Of a DNA stretch of 64,000 nt, positions 16,674 through 24,832 are shown in pieces. Within the stretch, counting starts at the first letter, position 1. Each line of letters begins with the position of its first letter. The DNA comes from Mesorhizobium sp. B2-3-4 (GTDB lineage Bacteria; Pseudomonadota; Alphaproteobacteria; Rhizobiales; Rhizobiaceae): the NCBI RefSeq assembly GCF_006442315.1, contig NZ_VFVY01000004.1, positions 186,001-250,000 of the forward strand, given 5' to 3'. The position numbers were made by a program, and so were the translations under genes. Under the pieces are notes generated by a model, which saw only the letters and a list, made by a program, of their open reading frames with translations, searched no databases and was not told the DNA's origin.

Positions 16674-16904
16674 ATGGCTTGGTATAAGTATCCGAACTTT
16701 CTCGCGCAGCAGAACGGTGCCGAGTTCGATACAATTCATCATCCCGGGCAAAACACACCGATTTCTGGGATTTACAGATGCACCGGGTGTGGCTTGAGTG
16801 CGACGTTCGTGGCGGACAAGACAATACCGCCGCAGAACCATCACCAGCACCCAAATGCCAGCCCTATTTCATGGCAACTCATCGTCAAGTCGCACTGGAA
16901 GTGA
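16674..16904 (+). CDS. Protein L-like small zinc-ribbon protein (moron)
   Basis: A 76-residue protein starting MAWYKYPNFLAQQNGAEFD, containing GIYRCTGCG and PPQNHHQHPNASPISWQL. It closely resembles the small 'protein L' family scattered through Proteobacteria (my recall). A Cys-x-x-Cys and the NHHQH cluster could bind metal. It has GGGAGGA upstream of the ATG and is transcribed against the late operon between the portal and protease genes. An inverted CCAGTC/GACTGG pair lies about 25-45 bp upstream and could be regulatory. Function unknown. Confidence 0.65.
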   Translation: MAWYKYPNFLAQQNGAEFDTIHHPGQNTPISGIYRCTGCGLSATFVADKTIPPQNHHQHPNASPISWQLIVKSHWK

Positions 16905-16914
16905 TGCCTCTTGG

Positions 16915-18744
16915 CTACGTCTCCTTCACTTCCTCGAACACTTCCGGCCCCAGAACGATCTTGCCGCGGTAGGGTTCGATCTTGGTCAGATCGACCGCGG
17001 CCTTCGTCAGGCTGATGTGCGGCTGATAGTCCTCGAAATCGTGGCTCGCCCCTGCCCTGACGATCTCCTCATGCCGCCAGCAAAGCTGCGATGAGGCGAA
17101 CATCAGCACGGCGGTCATGTTGCCAAGTGGCTCGACCACGCGCGGCCCGCCTGGCGGGATGAGAAGCTGGCCATTGTTGGCCGGTCCCCATTCCGAGGCA
17201 TTACCCGCCTTGATCCAGTCGATGGGCGTCCGGCTGTAGACGATGGTGACGTGCAGGTCCGGGACCAAGTCGGGGATGCCCTGTTCACGTGCCCAAGCCT
17301 TGATCTCAGCGGCGTTCACGACATCGCGACGGACATAGAGCGTGCGCGGCTCGGCGTCGTTCGCTGCCTTCCGCTGTGGCGGGACATCTGCGTTCTGATT
17401 TGCGGCCGCGGCGGCCAGTTCTTCCTCGCTGGGCTCCTGCTCCGCCAGCGTGCCGAAGGTCTCTATCGCCGCTTCCAGGCCGGGCAACGAGCCATCCTCG
17501 ACGAAGGTGTTGACCAGCGCCTCGCTCAAGGCGTCGATCGGCAACAGCGGGCTTTGGCCATTGCCACCGGCGAGAGCCCGGGCCGCGTCCGCCTTGGCCT
17601 TGAACACCGTGGCCTTCTCGGTTTCCGACATGCCCCAGAGTGGCGCCCATTCGTAATAGATGCTGGCGTCGCGCGCGCCCGTCGCCGAGCGGATCAGGCA
17701 TTCATCCAAGCGATGCATCGCCGGCGTCATCTCGACCTGCTGCATGGCCGAAAGGCGATCGTAATAGTTGCGCAGATCGCTCTCTCCGGTCGCATTCATG
17801 CCGGCCGGAGACTGCCCAAGGAGACGGGTTGCCGGGATATCGGCTGCACCGGACACGATCTGGAGGAACCGGTCCAGCACGTCAGGCAGGGTCGCGAAAG
17901 ACGTCGCCTTGCTCTCGTATTCCTCCTCCTTGTCGAGCATCAGCGTGCCGTTGATGCCCTTGGAGGTGTTCGCCAAGGTGTAGCGCTCGAGGATCTTGCG
18001 CTTGTAGTCCTCATTGGCGAGTGAGGCCATGAAGTTGGGAATGCGGATGATGTCGACCTTCGCCTCGAACACCAGTGACGCAATGTTGGCCGAGGTGTTG
18101 TCCGCCTGTTTGATCGCCTCCATGACCGAGAGGAGAACGCTGTCACCCCAGACCAGTTCGGACGAGGCGGCGAGGTCCACGTCGGGTTGGGCGTTGCCGG
18201 CGAAGATCACCAGGCGGGACGGGTGGATTGCCACCTGCGCATCGGTGCCCGCGGTCAAGTTGTAGACCTTCGGCTTGCCATACCATTCCGAGCCTGGATC
18301 GCGATCGATCTCGCCCGTGGACAGTTGGCGGCGCGTCAGCACCGTCAGATATTTGATCCCCGATTTCTTGATCCTGGCGGCCTCCAATGGCTCTGCCAGG
18401 TTCGGGTCACCCACTCCGATATGGATGGCTGCTCCGCCCCAGAGACGGGCCTTGACCCTTGCTTCCAGCACTTTGCCGCGGACGTTGAGCCGGTTCTCCT
18501 CGGTCTCGATGTCCTCGATCTGGTCGCCATCGCTCTGCCAGTCGCGCCATGCCCGCACGCTGTCAAAGGCCGGGATGTCGACGATCTTCCTGGGCAACCA
18601 GGCACCGCGGTACGCGTTGAGTAGCTGGGTGTCATCGAGGATGGGCAAGCCGTAATAGCTGCCGGCCGCCTTGTCGCGGTCCGTACCCAAGCGCGAGACC
18701 AGATTGGTCAGGCTATCCCTGAATATGGAAATGACATTCGCCAT
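16915..18744 (-). CDS. Portal protein with C-terminal Acb1-like 2H phosphoesterase domain
   Basis: A 609-residue protein. Residues 1-460 are a DUF1073-type portal (WLPRKIVDIPAFDSVRAWRDW near the N-terminus; LLGQSPAGMNATGESDLRNYYDRL mid-protein). After an acidic linker (EEELAAAAANQNADVPPQRKA), residues about 480-605 contain two H-x-[T/S] motifs: LHVTIVYS (H498) and QPHISLTK (H576), 78 residues apart. This pattern defines 2H phosphoesterases and fits the anti-CBASS Acb1 family, whose homologues are annotated as fused to this portal type. The start overlaps the large terminase stop at 18744. Confidence 0.8.
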   Translation of the reverse strand: MANVISIFRDSLTNLVSRLGTDRDKAAGSYYGLPILDDTQLLNAYRGAWLPRKIVDIPAFDSVRAWRDWQSDGDQIEDIETEENRLNVRGKVLEARVKARLWGGAAIHIGVGDPNLAEPLEAARIKKSGIKYLTVLTRRQLSTGEIDRDPGSEWYGKPKVYNLTAGTDAQVAIHPSRLVIFAGNAQPDVDLAASSELVWGDSVLLSVMEAIKQADNTSANIASLVFEAKVDIIRIPNFMASLANEDYKRKILERYTLANTSKGINGTLMLDKEEEYESKATSFATLPDVLDRFLQIVSGAADIPATRLLGQSPAGMNATGESDLRNYYDRLSAMQQVEMTPAMHRLDECLIRSATGARDASIYYEWAPLWGMSETEKATVFKAKADAARALAGGNGQSPLLPIDALSEALVNTFVEDGSLPGLEAAIETFGTLAEQEPSEEELAAAAANQNADVPPQRKAANDAEPRTLYVRRDVVNAAEIKAWAREQGIPDLVPDLHVTIVYSRTPIDWIKAGNASEWGPANNGQLLIPPGGPRVVEPLGNMTAVLMFASSQLCWRHEEIVRAGASHDFEDYQPHISLTKAAVDLTKIEPYRGKIVLGPEVFEEVKET

Positions 18745-20090
18745 CAGATATTCGCCAACGTGAATGTCGTGCCGTCCAGCATCAGCTCAGTCAGCGCCCA
18801 GACGAGCGCGTCGGCCCGGTCGGGCGAGCCTTCGCCGACATAGCCCTCCGGTGCGATGAGGCACATCTGATCTTCCAATTCTGGCATCGAACCGACATGA
18901 CTGACCCTGCCTTGCTCATAGAGCGCCGCGACCGGTTCCGCCCTGGCCACCTTGCCCCGGCTGGCGGTCACTTCCTTGTAGGGAATCGTTGGATCGATCG
19001 TCTTGATGACGTGCTCAACCATGGCACCGCCGAAATTGCGCTCTGCCACGACCCTGTCGGCCTTCACCTTGTCTGGCGTCCGCGACCAGCGGCCATGATA
19101 TGCATCGACAGATCGACGCCCCCAGCCGTCAGGAGATAGCTTGCATGTCCTGTCAGCCAAGACATAAGCACGTCCATCAACACCCTTGCCGGCCACGACA
19201 ATGCCGATCTCATCGCCGTCATCGCTTTGCCCCTTAGTGCCGGATGGGTCGACCGCAACCACAACTCGTTGCAGGTCTGGGAAGTCGCGGACGCGGTTCT
19301 TGTCAATGGCATCGCGGGTCCACAGCGCGCCGGGAAGATCGTCGAGGATCTCGGCGTTTAGTTCCTGGCGGCCGAGCCTTGTGCCCTCGTATTTCGCCAC
19401 CACTTGAGTGAGGAACGATGGCGCCAGATTGTCGGCGTTTTCGAACGTGCTGCCCTTCGTCACGACGGTAGAGGGAGAGTTCAAAATCTCCTTCAACACC
19501 GGGATCGGCCGGGGCGTCGTGGTGATCACCTGTTTCGGTGCATTGCCGAGGCGCAGGCCGAACTGCAACTGATCCCAGGTTTCGCGAGCATACCGCCATT
19601 TTGCGAGTTCATCGCAAAATGCGGCATCATGCTGCGGACCGCGTAGCTGATCCGGTTCGACTGCGTTGTACAGTGTTGCGACCGCGCCATTCGGCCAGGT
19701 CAGGCGACGTTTCGACGGCTCGTAGAGCGGCCGGAAATCGGCCGGGTGAACCGAGAGTATTCCGCTGTCACCCTCTACCAAGACATCGCGAGCATCGGCT
19801 GCGGTTTCGGCAACGATAGCAATCCGGCCGTGTGTGCCGCGGGAGAGCGGCGTCGCGCCACATGCAATGCTGCGAACCCACTCACTGCCGCATCTGGTTT
19901 TGCCGAAGCCTCGCCCAGCAAGGACGAGCCATGTGAGCCAGTCGCCGACGGGGGCCAGCTGGTTAGGCCTACCCCAGAACTGCCAATCGTACTCCAGATC
20001 GGCGAGATCGGCTTCGGTTAGGTCACTAAGAACCGCTTCCCTTTCCTTGGCGCTCAGCGAGGCCAGCGAGACGGCTAGCGATACGTTCAC
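18744..20090 (-). CDS. Terminase large subunit
   Basis: A 448-residue packaging motor. Walker A is LAGRGFGKTR at about residues 57-66 (preceded by DWLTWLV), and the Walker B/DE pair is in AFCDELAKWR. The nuclease domain starts with VVAVDPSGTKG and carries downstream acidic residues (DRADALVW near the C-terminus). The N-terminal pattern EYDWQFWGRPNQLAPVGDW is like GTA/rhizobial TerL proteins. Its start lies inside the small-subunit gene (65-bp overlap), an unusually long coupling. Confidence 0.9.
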   Translation of the reverse strand: MNVSLAVSLASLSAKEREAVLSDLTEADLADLEYDWQFWGRPNQLAPVGDWLTWLVLAGRGFGKTRCGSEWVRSIACGATPLSRGTHGRIAIVAETAADARDVLVEGDSGILSVHPADFRPLYEPSKRRLTWPNGAVATLYNAVEPDQLRGPQHDAAFCDELAKWRYARETWDQLQFGLRLGNAPKQVITTTPRPIPVLKEILNSPSTVVTKGSTFENADNLAPSFLTQVVAKYEGTRLGRQELNAEILDDLPGALWTRDAIDKNRVRDFPDLQRVVVAVDPSGTKGQSDDGDEIGIVVAGKGVDGRAYVLADRTCKLSPDGWGRRSVDAYHGRWSRTPDKVKADRVVAERNFGGAMVEHVIKTIDPTIPYKEVTASRGKVARAEPVAALYEQGRVSHVGSMPELEDQMCLIAPEGYVGEGSPDRADALVWALTELMLDGTTFTLANI

Positions 20091-20487
20091 GCGCGGATAC
20101 CTCTACCTGTACTGGTCCGCCGCCAGGCGCCGAAATCTCAGTCGACACACGGTCCTTGAACTTGTCGGGACGGCGGGCCTTGAGCAGGAAAATGGTCAGG
20201 GTGTCCGAATACTCACGGATTTCACCGACACGCTTGCCCCCTTGATAGACTGGCTTCTGCACCCCGTCACGGGCGCGGCGGTGAGCTTCATCCTCGAGGC
20301 GGTCGGTTCCCTCGTCGACAGCTTCGTCCCACATCTTGCGGAATTCGTCATCGGCATCGCGCCATTCGTATGCGGCGGTGCGTGAAATCCCGGCGTTGAT
20401 GCAAGCCGCGGTGACCGACTGACCATCCCGAAGCGTGTCGAAGAAGGCCGCTTCTTTTTTAGGTGTTCGGATTGTCGGCTTTGCCAT
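20026..20487 (-). CDS. Terminase small subunit
   Basis: A 153-residue protein starting MAKPTIRTPKKEAAFFDTLRDGQSVTAACINAGISRTAAYEWR, a helix-turn-helix of the phage terminase small subunit type. A charged linker and SARERIASRLAGLAERQ tail follow. It lies directly upstream of TerL and opens the late operon after the gap that holds the DUF4145 gene. It should recognise the packaging (cos/pac) site, which I did not locate. Confidence 0.8.
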   Translation of the reverse strand: MAKPTIRTPKKEAAFFDTLRDGQSVTAACINAGISRTAAYEWRDADDEFRKMWDEAVDEGTDRLEDEAHRRARDGVQKPVYQGGKRVGEIREYSDTLTIFLLKARRPDKFKDRVSTEISAPGGGPVQVEVSARERIASRLAGLAERQGKGSGS

Positions 20488-20584
20488 GGGCGATCAGACG
20501 CCGTTTGGCGCTCCTATGTGGCGCTGCTTGTCTGTGAGCACCAATAATGTTTTAGGTACGGGATAGCCGGGAGGGTAGAACAGA

Positions 20585-21265
20585 ATGCCAACTTATCCAG
20601 TCAGAATTGGCTCCGCGAGCACCACGGACAGCGTGCCTACAATAAACCTCCGCTGCCCGCGATGCAGGCACGAAGGCGCGTTCCATTCAATTCATGCCGC
20701 AAAGGATGTGCTCTGGGAAAATATTGAAAAGGTCAACAATGCGCCAGTATCGGTCGGCCGATCGGCGATTGGCATGCGACAGTGCCCAAACGAAGAATGC
20801 AGAGGTTTTATCTTCGTCGTCTTGTTCAAAGGCAAGCTTATTGAGTCATTTCCGCCGCAAGTCATCGATTTCGACGCTAGCAGTTTACCGCCCAAGATAC
20901 TGTCAAGCCTTGACGAGGCTATCCGATGCCATAGTGCCGGGTGCTTTCGAGCGGCAGCATTGATGGTCCGACGAGTATTGGAAGAACTATGCGACGACAA
21001 ATCGGCAACCGGAAATAATCTTAAGGCGAGGATTTCCGCGCTGAGCTCGACCATCGTCGTGCCGCCCGATTTGTTGGCAGCAGCAGATGAGTTGAGGCTA
21101 TTGGGAAACGACGCAGCACACATCGAAGCACAAGTTTATGATGCAATAGAGGCGGAAGAGATCGAGGTCGCGATCGATTTGGCCAAGGAGCTCCTTAAAG
21201 CTGTCTACCAATACACTTCATTGGTTGCGAGGATGAAGGCGCTTAAAAAGCCATCGGTTCCATAA
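20585..21265 (+). CDS. DUF4145 domain protein (moron, possible defence function)
   Basis: A 226-residue protein. Residues about 22-35 and 65-80 give Cys pairs (LRCPRCRHEG, RQCPNEECRG) that look like a zinc ribbon. The rest is the helical DUF4145 domain: SSLDEAIRCHSAGCFRAAALMVRRVLEEL...LGNDAAHIEAQVYD. DUF4145 domains occur near restriction and other defence genes, which suggests superinfection exclusion; that is inference. GGGAGGGTAG precedes the ATG. It is on the strand opposite to the lytic and late operons it separates. Confidence 0.75.
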   Translation: MPTYPVRIGSASTTDSVPTINLRCPRCRHEGAFHSIHAAKDVLWENIEKVNNAPVSVGRSAIGMRQCPNEECRGFIFVVLFKGKLIESFPPQVIDFDASSLPPKILSSLDEAIRCHSAGCFRAAALMVRRVLEELCDDKSATGNNLKARISALSSTIVVPPDLLAAADELRLLGNDAAHIEAQVYDAIEAEEIEVAIDLAKELLKAVYQYTSLVARMKALKKPSVP

Positions 21266-21408
21266 GTCAAAAACGCTTCGCAAACGGGGAGCGGTGACGC
21301 TCTCCCCTATGGCCCGGCGAGTATTCCCTCCGATGGAGGTCCGCTACAGAACAGCCAAATCACCTGACCGGAGATGATAAATCATCTGGGCCAAAGCGCA
21401 AGCGATGT
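21266..21408. other. Intergenic stretch between NusG-like and DUF4145 genes
   Basis: 143 bp between the convergent 3' ends of the DUF4145 gene (plus) and the NusG-like gene (minus). It contains a GGGGAG...CTCCCC inverted pair at about 21282-21304 that could form a stem-loop terminator. No T-run follows on either strand. Confidence 0.35.
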
Positions 21409-22056
21409 TCATGCTGCGTTCTGCCGCGCGTATGGCTCGATATCGTCGGCGTCGAACTCGGCCGCGACCAGGCGTCCGAACAGTTCGATCATGCTCTTGA
21501 CGGTCCCGCGCCCGGTGACGCCGACCACCTCGCCATGGAAGCCAGCGAGCATATGCGTATGCTGCCAGTCCTGCTTGACGCGGATCGCCTGGCCTTCCGG
21601 GAACGTCATCTGGATCGTCTCCCTCCGGGTCTTGCCTTCCAGCTTGCGCTTGATCCGCGATTCCTTCGTGTCATCGAACTCGAGCTCGGCCTCGGCCCGC
21701 ATGTAGCGTTCGACATCGCCGGTCGGCACCTGCCAGGGTTTCCCGAACTCCCCATCATAGCTGAGCAGCCGGCCGAGCCCGTCGCAGTCCTTGAGGTACT
21801 CACCATTCGCCGACGGCAGCGAGACGAAGATGTAACCGGTGAAGAGCGGGAAGCGCCGCACAATGCGCGCGTTCGTCCGGTGATGGATGATCTCCTTGCG
21901 CATCCGCGGATAGTAGCACTGGAAACCTTCGTCGCGGATCGATCGCTCGGCGATGATCTCGTCCTTCCGCTCTTCCGGAATACCGATGCGATCCTTGGCC
22001 GTGCGGGAGCCGCCGGGGCCGATCTTGGCGATGAACCACTTTGCTGAATTGCTCAT
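21409..22056 (-). CDS. NusG/RfaH-like transcription antiterminator
   Basis: A 215-residue protein. The N-terminal half resembles a NusG NGN domain: KWFIAKIG, GFQCYYPRMRKEIIHH, and FPLFTGYIFVSL, the pattern by which NGN proteins contact RNA polymerase. The C-terminal third is a KOW domain (FPEGQAIRVKQD...LAGFHGEVVGVTGRGTVK). It is the last gene of the lytic operon, just upstream of the late operon on the same strand, like lambda Q. I infer that it lets polymerase read into terminase and morphogenesis genes. Target sites were not identified. Confidence 0.8.
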   Translation of the reverse strand: MSNSAKWFIAKIGPGGSRTAKDRIGIPEERKDEIIAERSIRDEGFQCYYPRMRKEIIHHRTNARIVRRFPLFTGYIFVSLPSANGEYLKDCDGLGRLLSYDGEFGKPWQVPTGDVERYMRAEAELEFDDTKESRIKRKLEGKTRRETIQMTFPEGQAIRVKQDWQHTHMLAGFHGEVVGVTGRGTVKSMIELFGRLVAAEFDADDIEPYARQNAA

Positions 22057-22688
22057 GACCGACCTTTCACGATTTTGGTTTGCTCAAGCTTCGAAACGTC
22101 CTGCCGTGGCCGCTTGAGCGCGTCGATGCGCTGCTGCTCCGCTTCGTTCAGGCCGAGGTGCGGCAAGCCCTGGCGCCTTGCGGCGCCTGCGGTGACGGCC
22201 TCAGCCAAGGCAGCGACACGTTTCCGGACGGCAGGATCCTGCCGTTCCATTTCGATCAAGTGGCGCTTGTGGTCGTCTGTGGCGCGCTCGATCAGCTTCG
22301 ATGCCTCAGTTCGCAGCGCAGCCCGTTCGGACAGGAATGGCGTCATGATCGCCCTCGCCCGCCTAGCGAACTCGGCACACGTCGGCATGAACTGGCCGGT
22401 GTGATTTTCGACGCGGCCGGCGAGGAAGTCGTTGCAGGCCTCGGATATCGACCATCCAGGTAGATCGCAGCAGGCTTCCCGGAAAGCCTCGGCCATCTCG
22501 GCATGAACGATCCCGGGCTGATCGCGGAACTGACGAAACATGCGCAGCACCACGGCACCGATGTCGCCCGGCTCGCACGACTTGGTGAGGGCGTCGATCT
22601 CACTGACACGACGAGCGATTTCCCGAGCGCGACGCCTGTACCGCTCGGGCAGCTTGTCGAACTGATCCTGTGGCACAAGTTCAGCCAT
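22053..22688 (-). CDS. Hypothetical replication-region protein
   Basis: A 211-residue protein from the ATG at 22688 (MAELVPQDQFDKLPERYRRR). The frame opens further upstream, but the upstream residues are encoded within the preceding gene. It is all-helical and charged with Cys/Trp-rich spots (EACCDLPGWSISEACNDFLAG). Coupled by ATGA to the NusG-like gene and overlapping the DUF1376 gene by 8 bp. Its place after DUF1376 suggests a replication or loader accessory. No family recognised. Confidence 0.6.
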   Translation of the reverse strand: MAELVPQDQFDKLPERYRRRAREIARRVSEIDALTKSCEPGDIGAVVLRMFRQFRDQPGIVHAEMAEAFREACCDLPGWSISEACNDFLAGRVENHTGQFMPTCAEFARRARAIMTPFLSERAALRTEASKLIERATDDHKRHLIEMERQDPAVRKRVAALAEAVTAGAARRQGLPHLGLNEAEQQRIDALKRPRQDVSKLEQTKIVKGRS

Positions 22689-23145
22689 TGGCGAACACCT
22701 TCCTGATCTCGTCTTCACCCGTTTTTTTTCGCGCATCGCGCGCCGAAAAAGCGTTAGCTTTTTCTATTCTGTTATCTGGTTCTGTATGGCTTACGTTTGG
22801 CTGCTTTAAGCCTTTGTTTTTCCTTGGGCATCGCGCGTTTTCGCTCTGTTTATCTCGGTGCGATCTCAAAGTTTCCAACTCGATAATCGCGCGATAATTT
22901 GAAATTGCCGCGCCATTTACGGAGATTTTTCCGAGCGAAATGAGGGCTGATCGGATGCCATTCCACTTGCGAACGGACAGCCCGAGCAGCCCCGCGATGT
23001 ACCGATCGTTGTCCGGGAGCGCGCCGCCCTGCATGTAGATGAGGTCGAGCAGTAACCCGTATGCAGCCTTGACCTCGAACGGCATTCCGATCGTGCCTTC
23101 GATGAAGTCGCGCGGGTATCGCTTATAGTAAGGCAGGCCGTTCAC
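22681..23145 (-). CDS. DUF1376 domain protein (phage replication region)
   Basis: A 154-residue protein starting at GTG 23145, which shares one base with the upstream stop (TAGTG). It begins VNGLPYYKRYPRDFIEGTIGMPFEVKAAYGLLLDLIYMQGG...IAGLLGLSVRKWN. This is the DUF1376 pattern, a DnaD-like winged-helix family common in the replication modules of alphaproteobacterial prophages. The C-terminal part (KQSENARCPRKNKGLKQPN) is basic and disordered. Confidence 0.75.
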   Translation of the reverse strand: MNGLPYYKRYPRDFIEGTIGMPFEVKAAYGLLLDLIYMQGGALPDNDRYIAGLLGLSVRKWNGIRSALISLGKISVNGAAISNYRAIIELETLRSHRDKQSENARCPRKNKGLKQPNVSHTEPDNRIEKANAFSARDARKKTGEDEIRKVFANG

Positions 23146-23342
23146 TACCCTGCCCTCCGATCGGCGCGAGCGCCTTCCTTGGCCAGTGCAAGCGTACGAT
23201 AGACGGCGTCCTCGCGGCAGCGCAACGCGTCGGCGATGTCCTTCGTATCGAACTGCCCTGACGCCCATAGAACGATTGCAGCGTGCGCCTGGGCGTCGCG
23301 GAGATAGGCCGCTGTGGATGGATCGTAGTCGAGCGCTTTCAT
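23145..23342 (-). CDS. Small helix-turn-helix protein
   Basis: A 65-residue protein from the ATG at 23342 (ATGA overlap with the C5 methyltransferase stop). The second half, WASGQFDTKDIADALRCREDAVYRTLALAKEG, reads as a helix-turn-helix of the resolvase/sigma-like type. It is probably a DNA-binding accessory of the replication module. Function not known. Confidence 0.6.
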   Translation of the reverse strand: MKALDYDPSTAAYLRDAQAHAAIVLWASGQFDTKDIADALRCREDAVYRTLALAKEGARADRRAG

Positions 23343-24832
23343 GCGGCGCGCTCTTTCTGCGGTTCGACGGCGATCTGCTCGACCATCTCGATGCGCCGCC
23401 CGACCCAACGAGCTACGTTGACCGCCCAACTGTTTCCAAGCGCCTTGTACCTGGGGCCGTCGGCGGCTGGCTTGCCGCGATAGGGAACGTCGGTGTAGCC
23501 ATCAGGAAAGCCCTGCAGGCGTTCGCATTCGACAGGCATCAGCCGGCGGACAGCCCAGCCTTGCTGCACATAGGTGGTCTGCTTCATGCCAGGTTCGGCT
23601 GCGAGAGCGCCGACAATTTGCCCATCGCCATCTTGCAGCCTAACTTCGTCACGGCTGTTCTGGGCAAAGGCGACAGCTGTTGGCTGCCCGCCACCTGACT
23701 TGCTGGGGATCGTCAAGGTGGGGCTAAGGTCTTCAGCCCATTTGGGTTCCTGCTGCGTTGAGAGGCCATAGGCTACGGCTTGCGTCACCTGCCTCGCCTC
23801 GAGCGTGTAGGCGGCGCCGTCTTGCCTGGCGTCGACGCCATCGGGACCAGCGCTAGGGTTGTCGGATATGGCGCGCTCTTGAATGGCTATAGGCACGATT
23901 GGCGTCCCCCGCCCCGTCCCATCCTCGCCGGCGTCGAAGCCTTCGGGCCGAAGGCTGTGCGCAACCAGTCCAGCGGCTTCCGGGAAGCCGCTATGCGCAT
24001 CGCCGTTGCTGGTCAGTGTTTCCGAGACTTGGTGCGTGATGAAGGTCTCGCTTTCGAAATCAAGACGGCCATGGGGGCCACCGTGAGCATTGACCGCCGT
24101 CGCCACCTCAATCGGCCCACGCTGGTTATTGCCTCCATACCCGACAGCAACTACGGGATCCTGCCCGCGCGTCTCTCCCGCGCGCTCTACGCCCCGGCCA
24201 CTTGCTGTAAGGCTTGAGACAACATCGGTGGCAGTTCCTTGCCCCGCTTCTCGGCGCGGCGGAGAATTCCCGAGCACGCTTTCGGGCTCAGAAAGTACCG
24301 CTGCGGCACGTCGCCAGTCTCCAAGATATCCGACAACGAAGACACGGCGGCGTCGTTGCGGGACGGCACGAGGGAACCCGTCCACTCGGACATGCTGCGC
24401 GTCCAGCACCCGGAAGGCCCACCCGTACCCCAGTTGCCCCAGGCCTCCGAGGAAGGCAGCGAAATCCCGTCCTCCGTCGGATGACAGGACGCCAGGCACA
24501 TTCTCCCAGATGACGTAGCGAGGCCGGAATTTATCAACGACTGCAAGGAAGGTGAGGCTGAGGTTTCCTCTTGGGTCAGCAAGGCCCTTGCGAAGGCCAG
24601 CGACCGAGAAGGACTGGCACGGGGTGCCTCCACAAATAAGGTCAATTGTCCCAAGGTCAGGCCACTCCTTGAATTTGGTGATGTCGCCAAGGTTCGGGAC
24701 ATCGGGATAGTGGTGCGCGAGAACGGCAGACGGAAACGCTTCGATCTCGGCGACCGCGGCGGCTTTCCAGCCCATTGGCGCCCACGCGACAGATGCCGCC
24801 TCGATGCCACTGCAAAGACTGAGGAATCTCAT
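23339..24832 (-). CDS. DNA cytosine-C5 methyltransferase (Dcm-type)
   Basis: A 497-residue enzyme. Motif I is FLSLCSGIEAAS (residues 3-14); motif IV is GGTPCQSFSVAG with catalytic C72; motif VI is ENVPG; motif VIII is AVPQRRRRVFVVG; motifs IX/X are RRLMPVECERLQGFP and KALGNSWAVNV. The variable region between VIII and IX is about 250 residues, far longer than in monospecific enzymes, as in phage multispecific methyltransferases. It is in the lytic operon and overlaps gcrA-like upstream. No cognate restriction enzyme is visible, so it is probably protective or regulatory. Confidence 0.9.
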   Translation of the reverse strand: MRFLSLCSGIEAASVAWAPMGWKAAAVAEIEAFPSAVLAHHYPDVPNLGDITKFKEWPDLGTIDLICGGTPCQSFSVAGLRKGLADPRGNLSLTFLAVVDKFRPRYVIWENVPGVLSSDGGRDFAAFLGGLGQLGYGWAFRVLDAQHVRVDGFPRAVPQRRRRVFVVGYLGDWRRAAAVLSEPESVLGNSPPRREAGQGTATDVVSSLTASGRGVERAGETRGQDPVVAVGYGGNNQRGPIEVATAVNAHGGPHGRLDFESETFITHQVSETLTSNGDAHSGFPEAAGLVAHSLRPEGFDAGEDGTGRGTPIVPIAIQERAISDNPSAGPDGVDARQDGAAYTLEARQVTQAVAYGLSTQQEPKWAEDLSPTLTIPSKSGGGQPTAVAFAQNSRDEVRLQDGDGQIVGALAAEPGMKQTTYVQQGWAVRRLMPVECERLQGFPDGYTDVPYRGKPAADGPRYKALGNSWAVNVARWVGRRIEMVEQIAVEPQKERAA

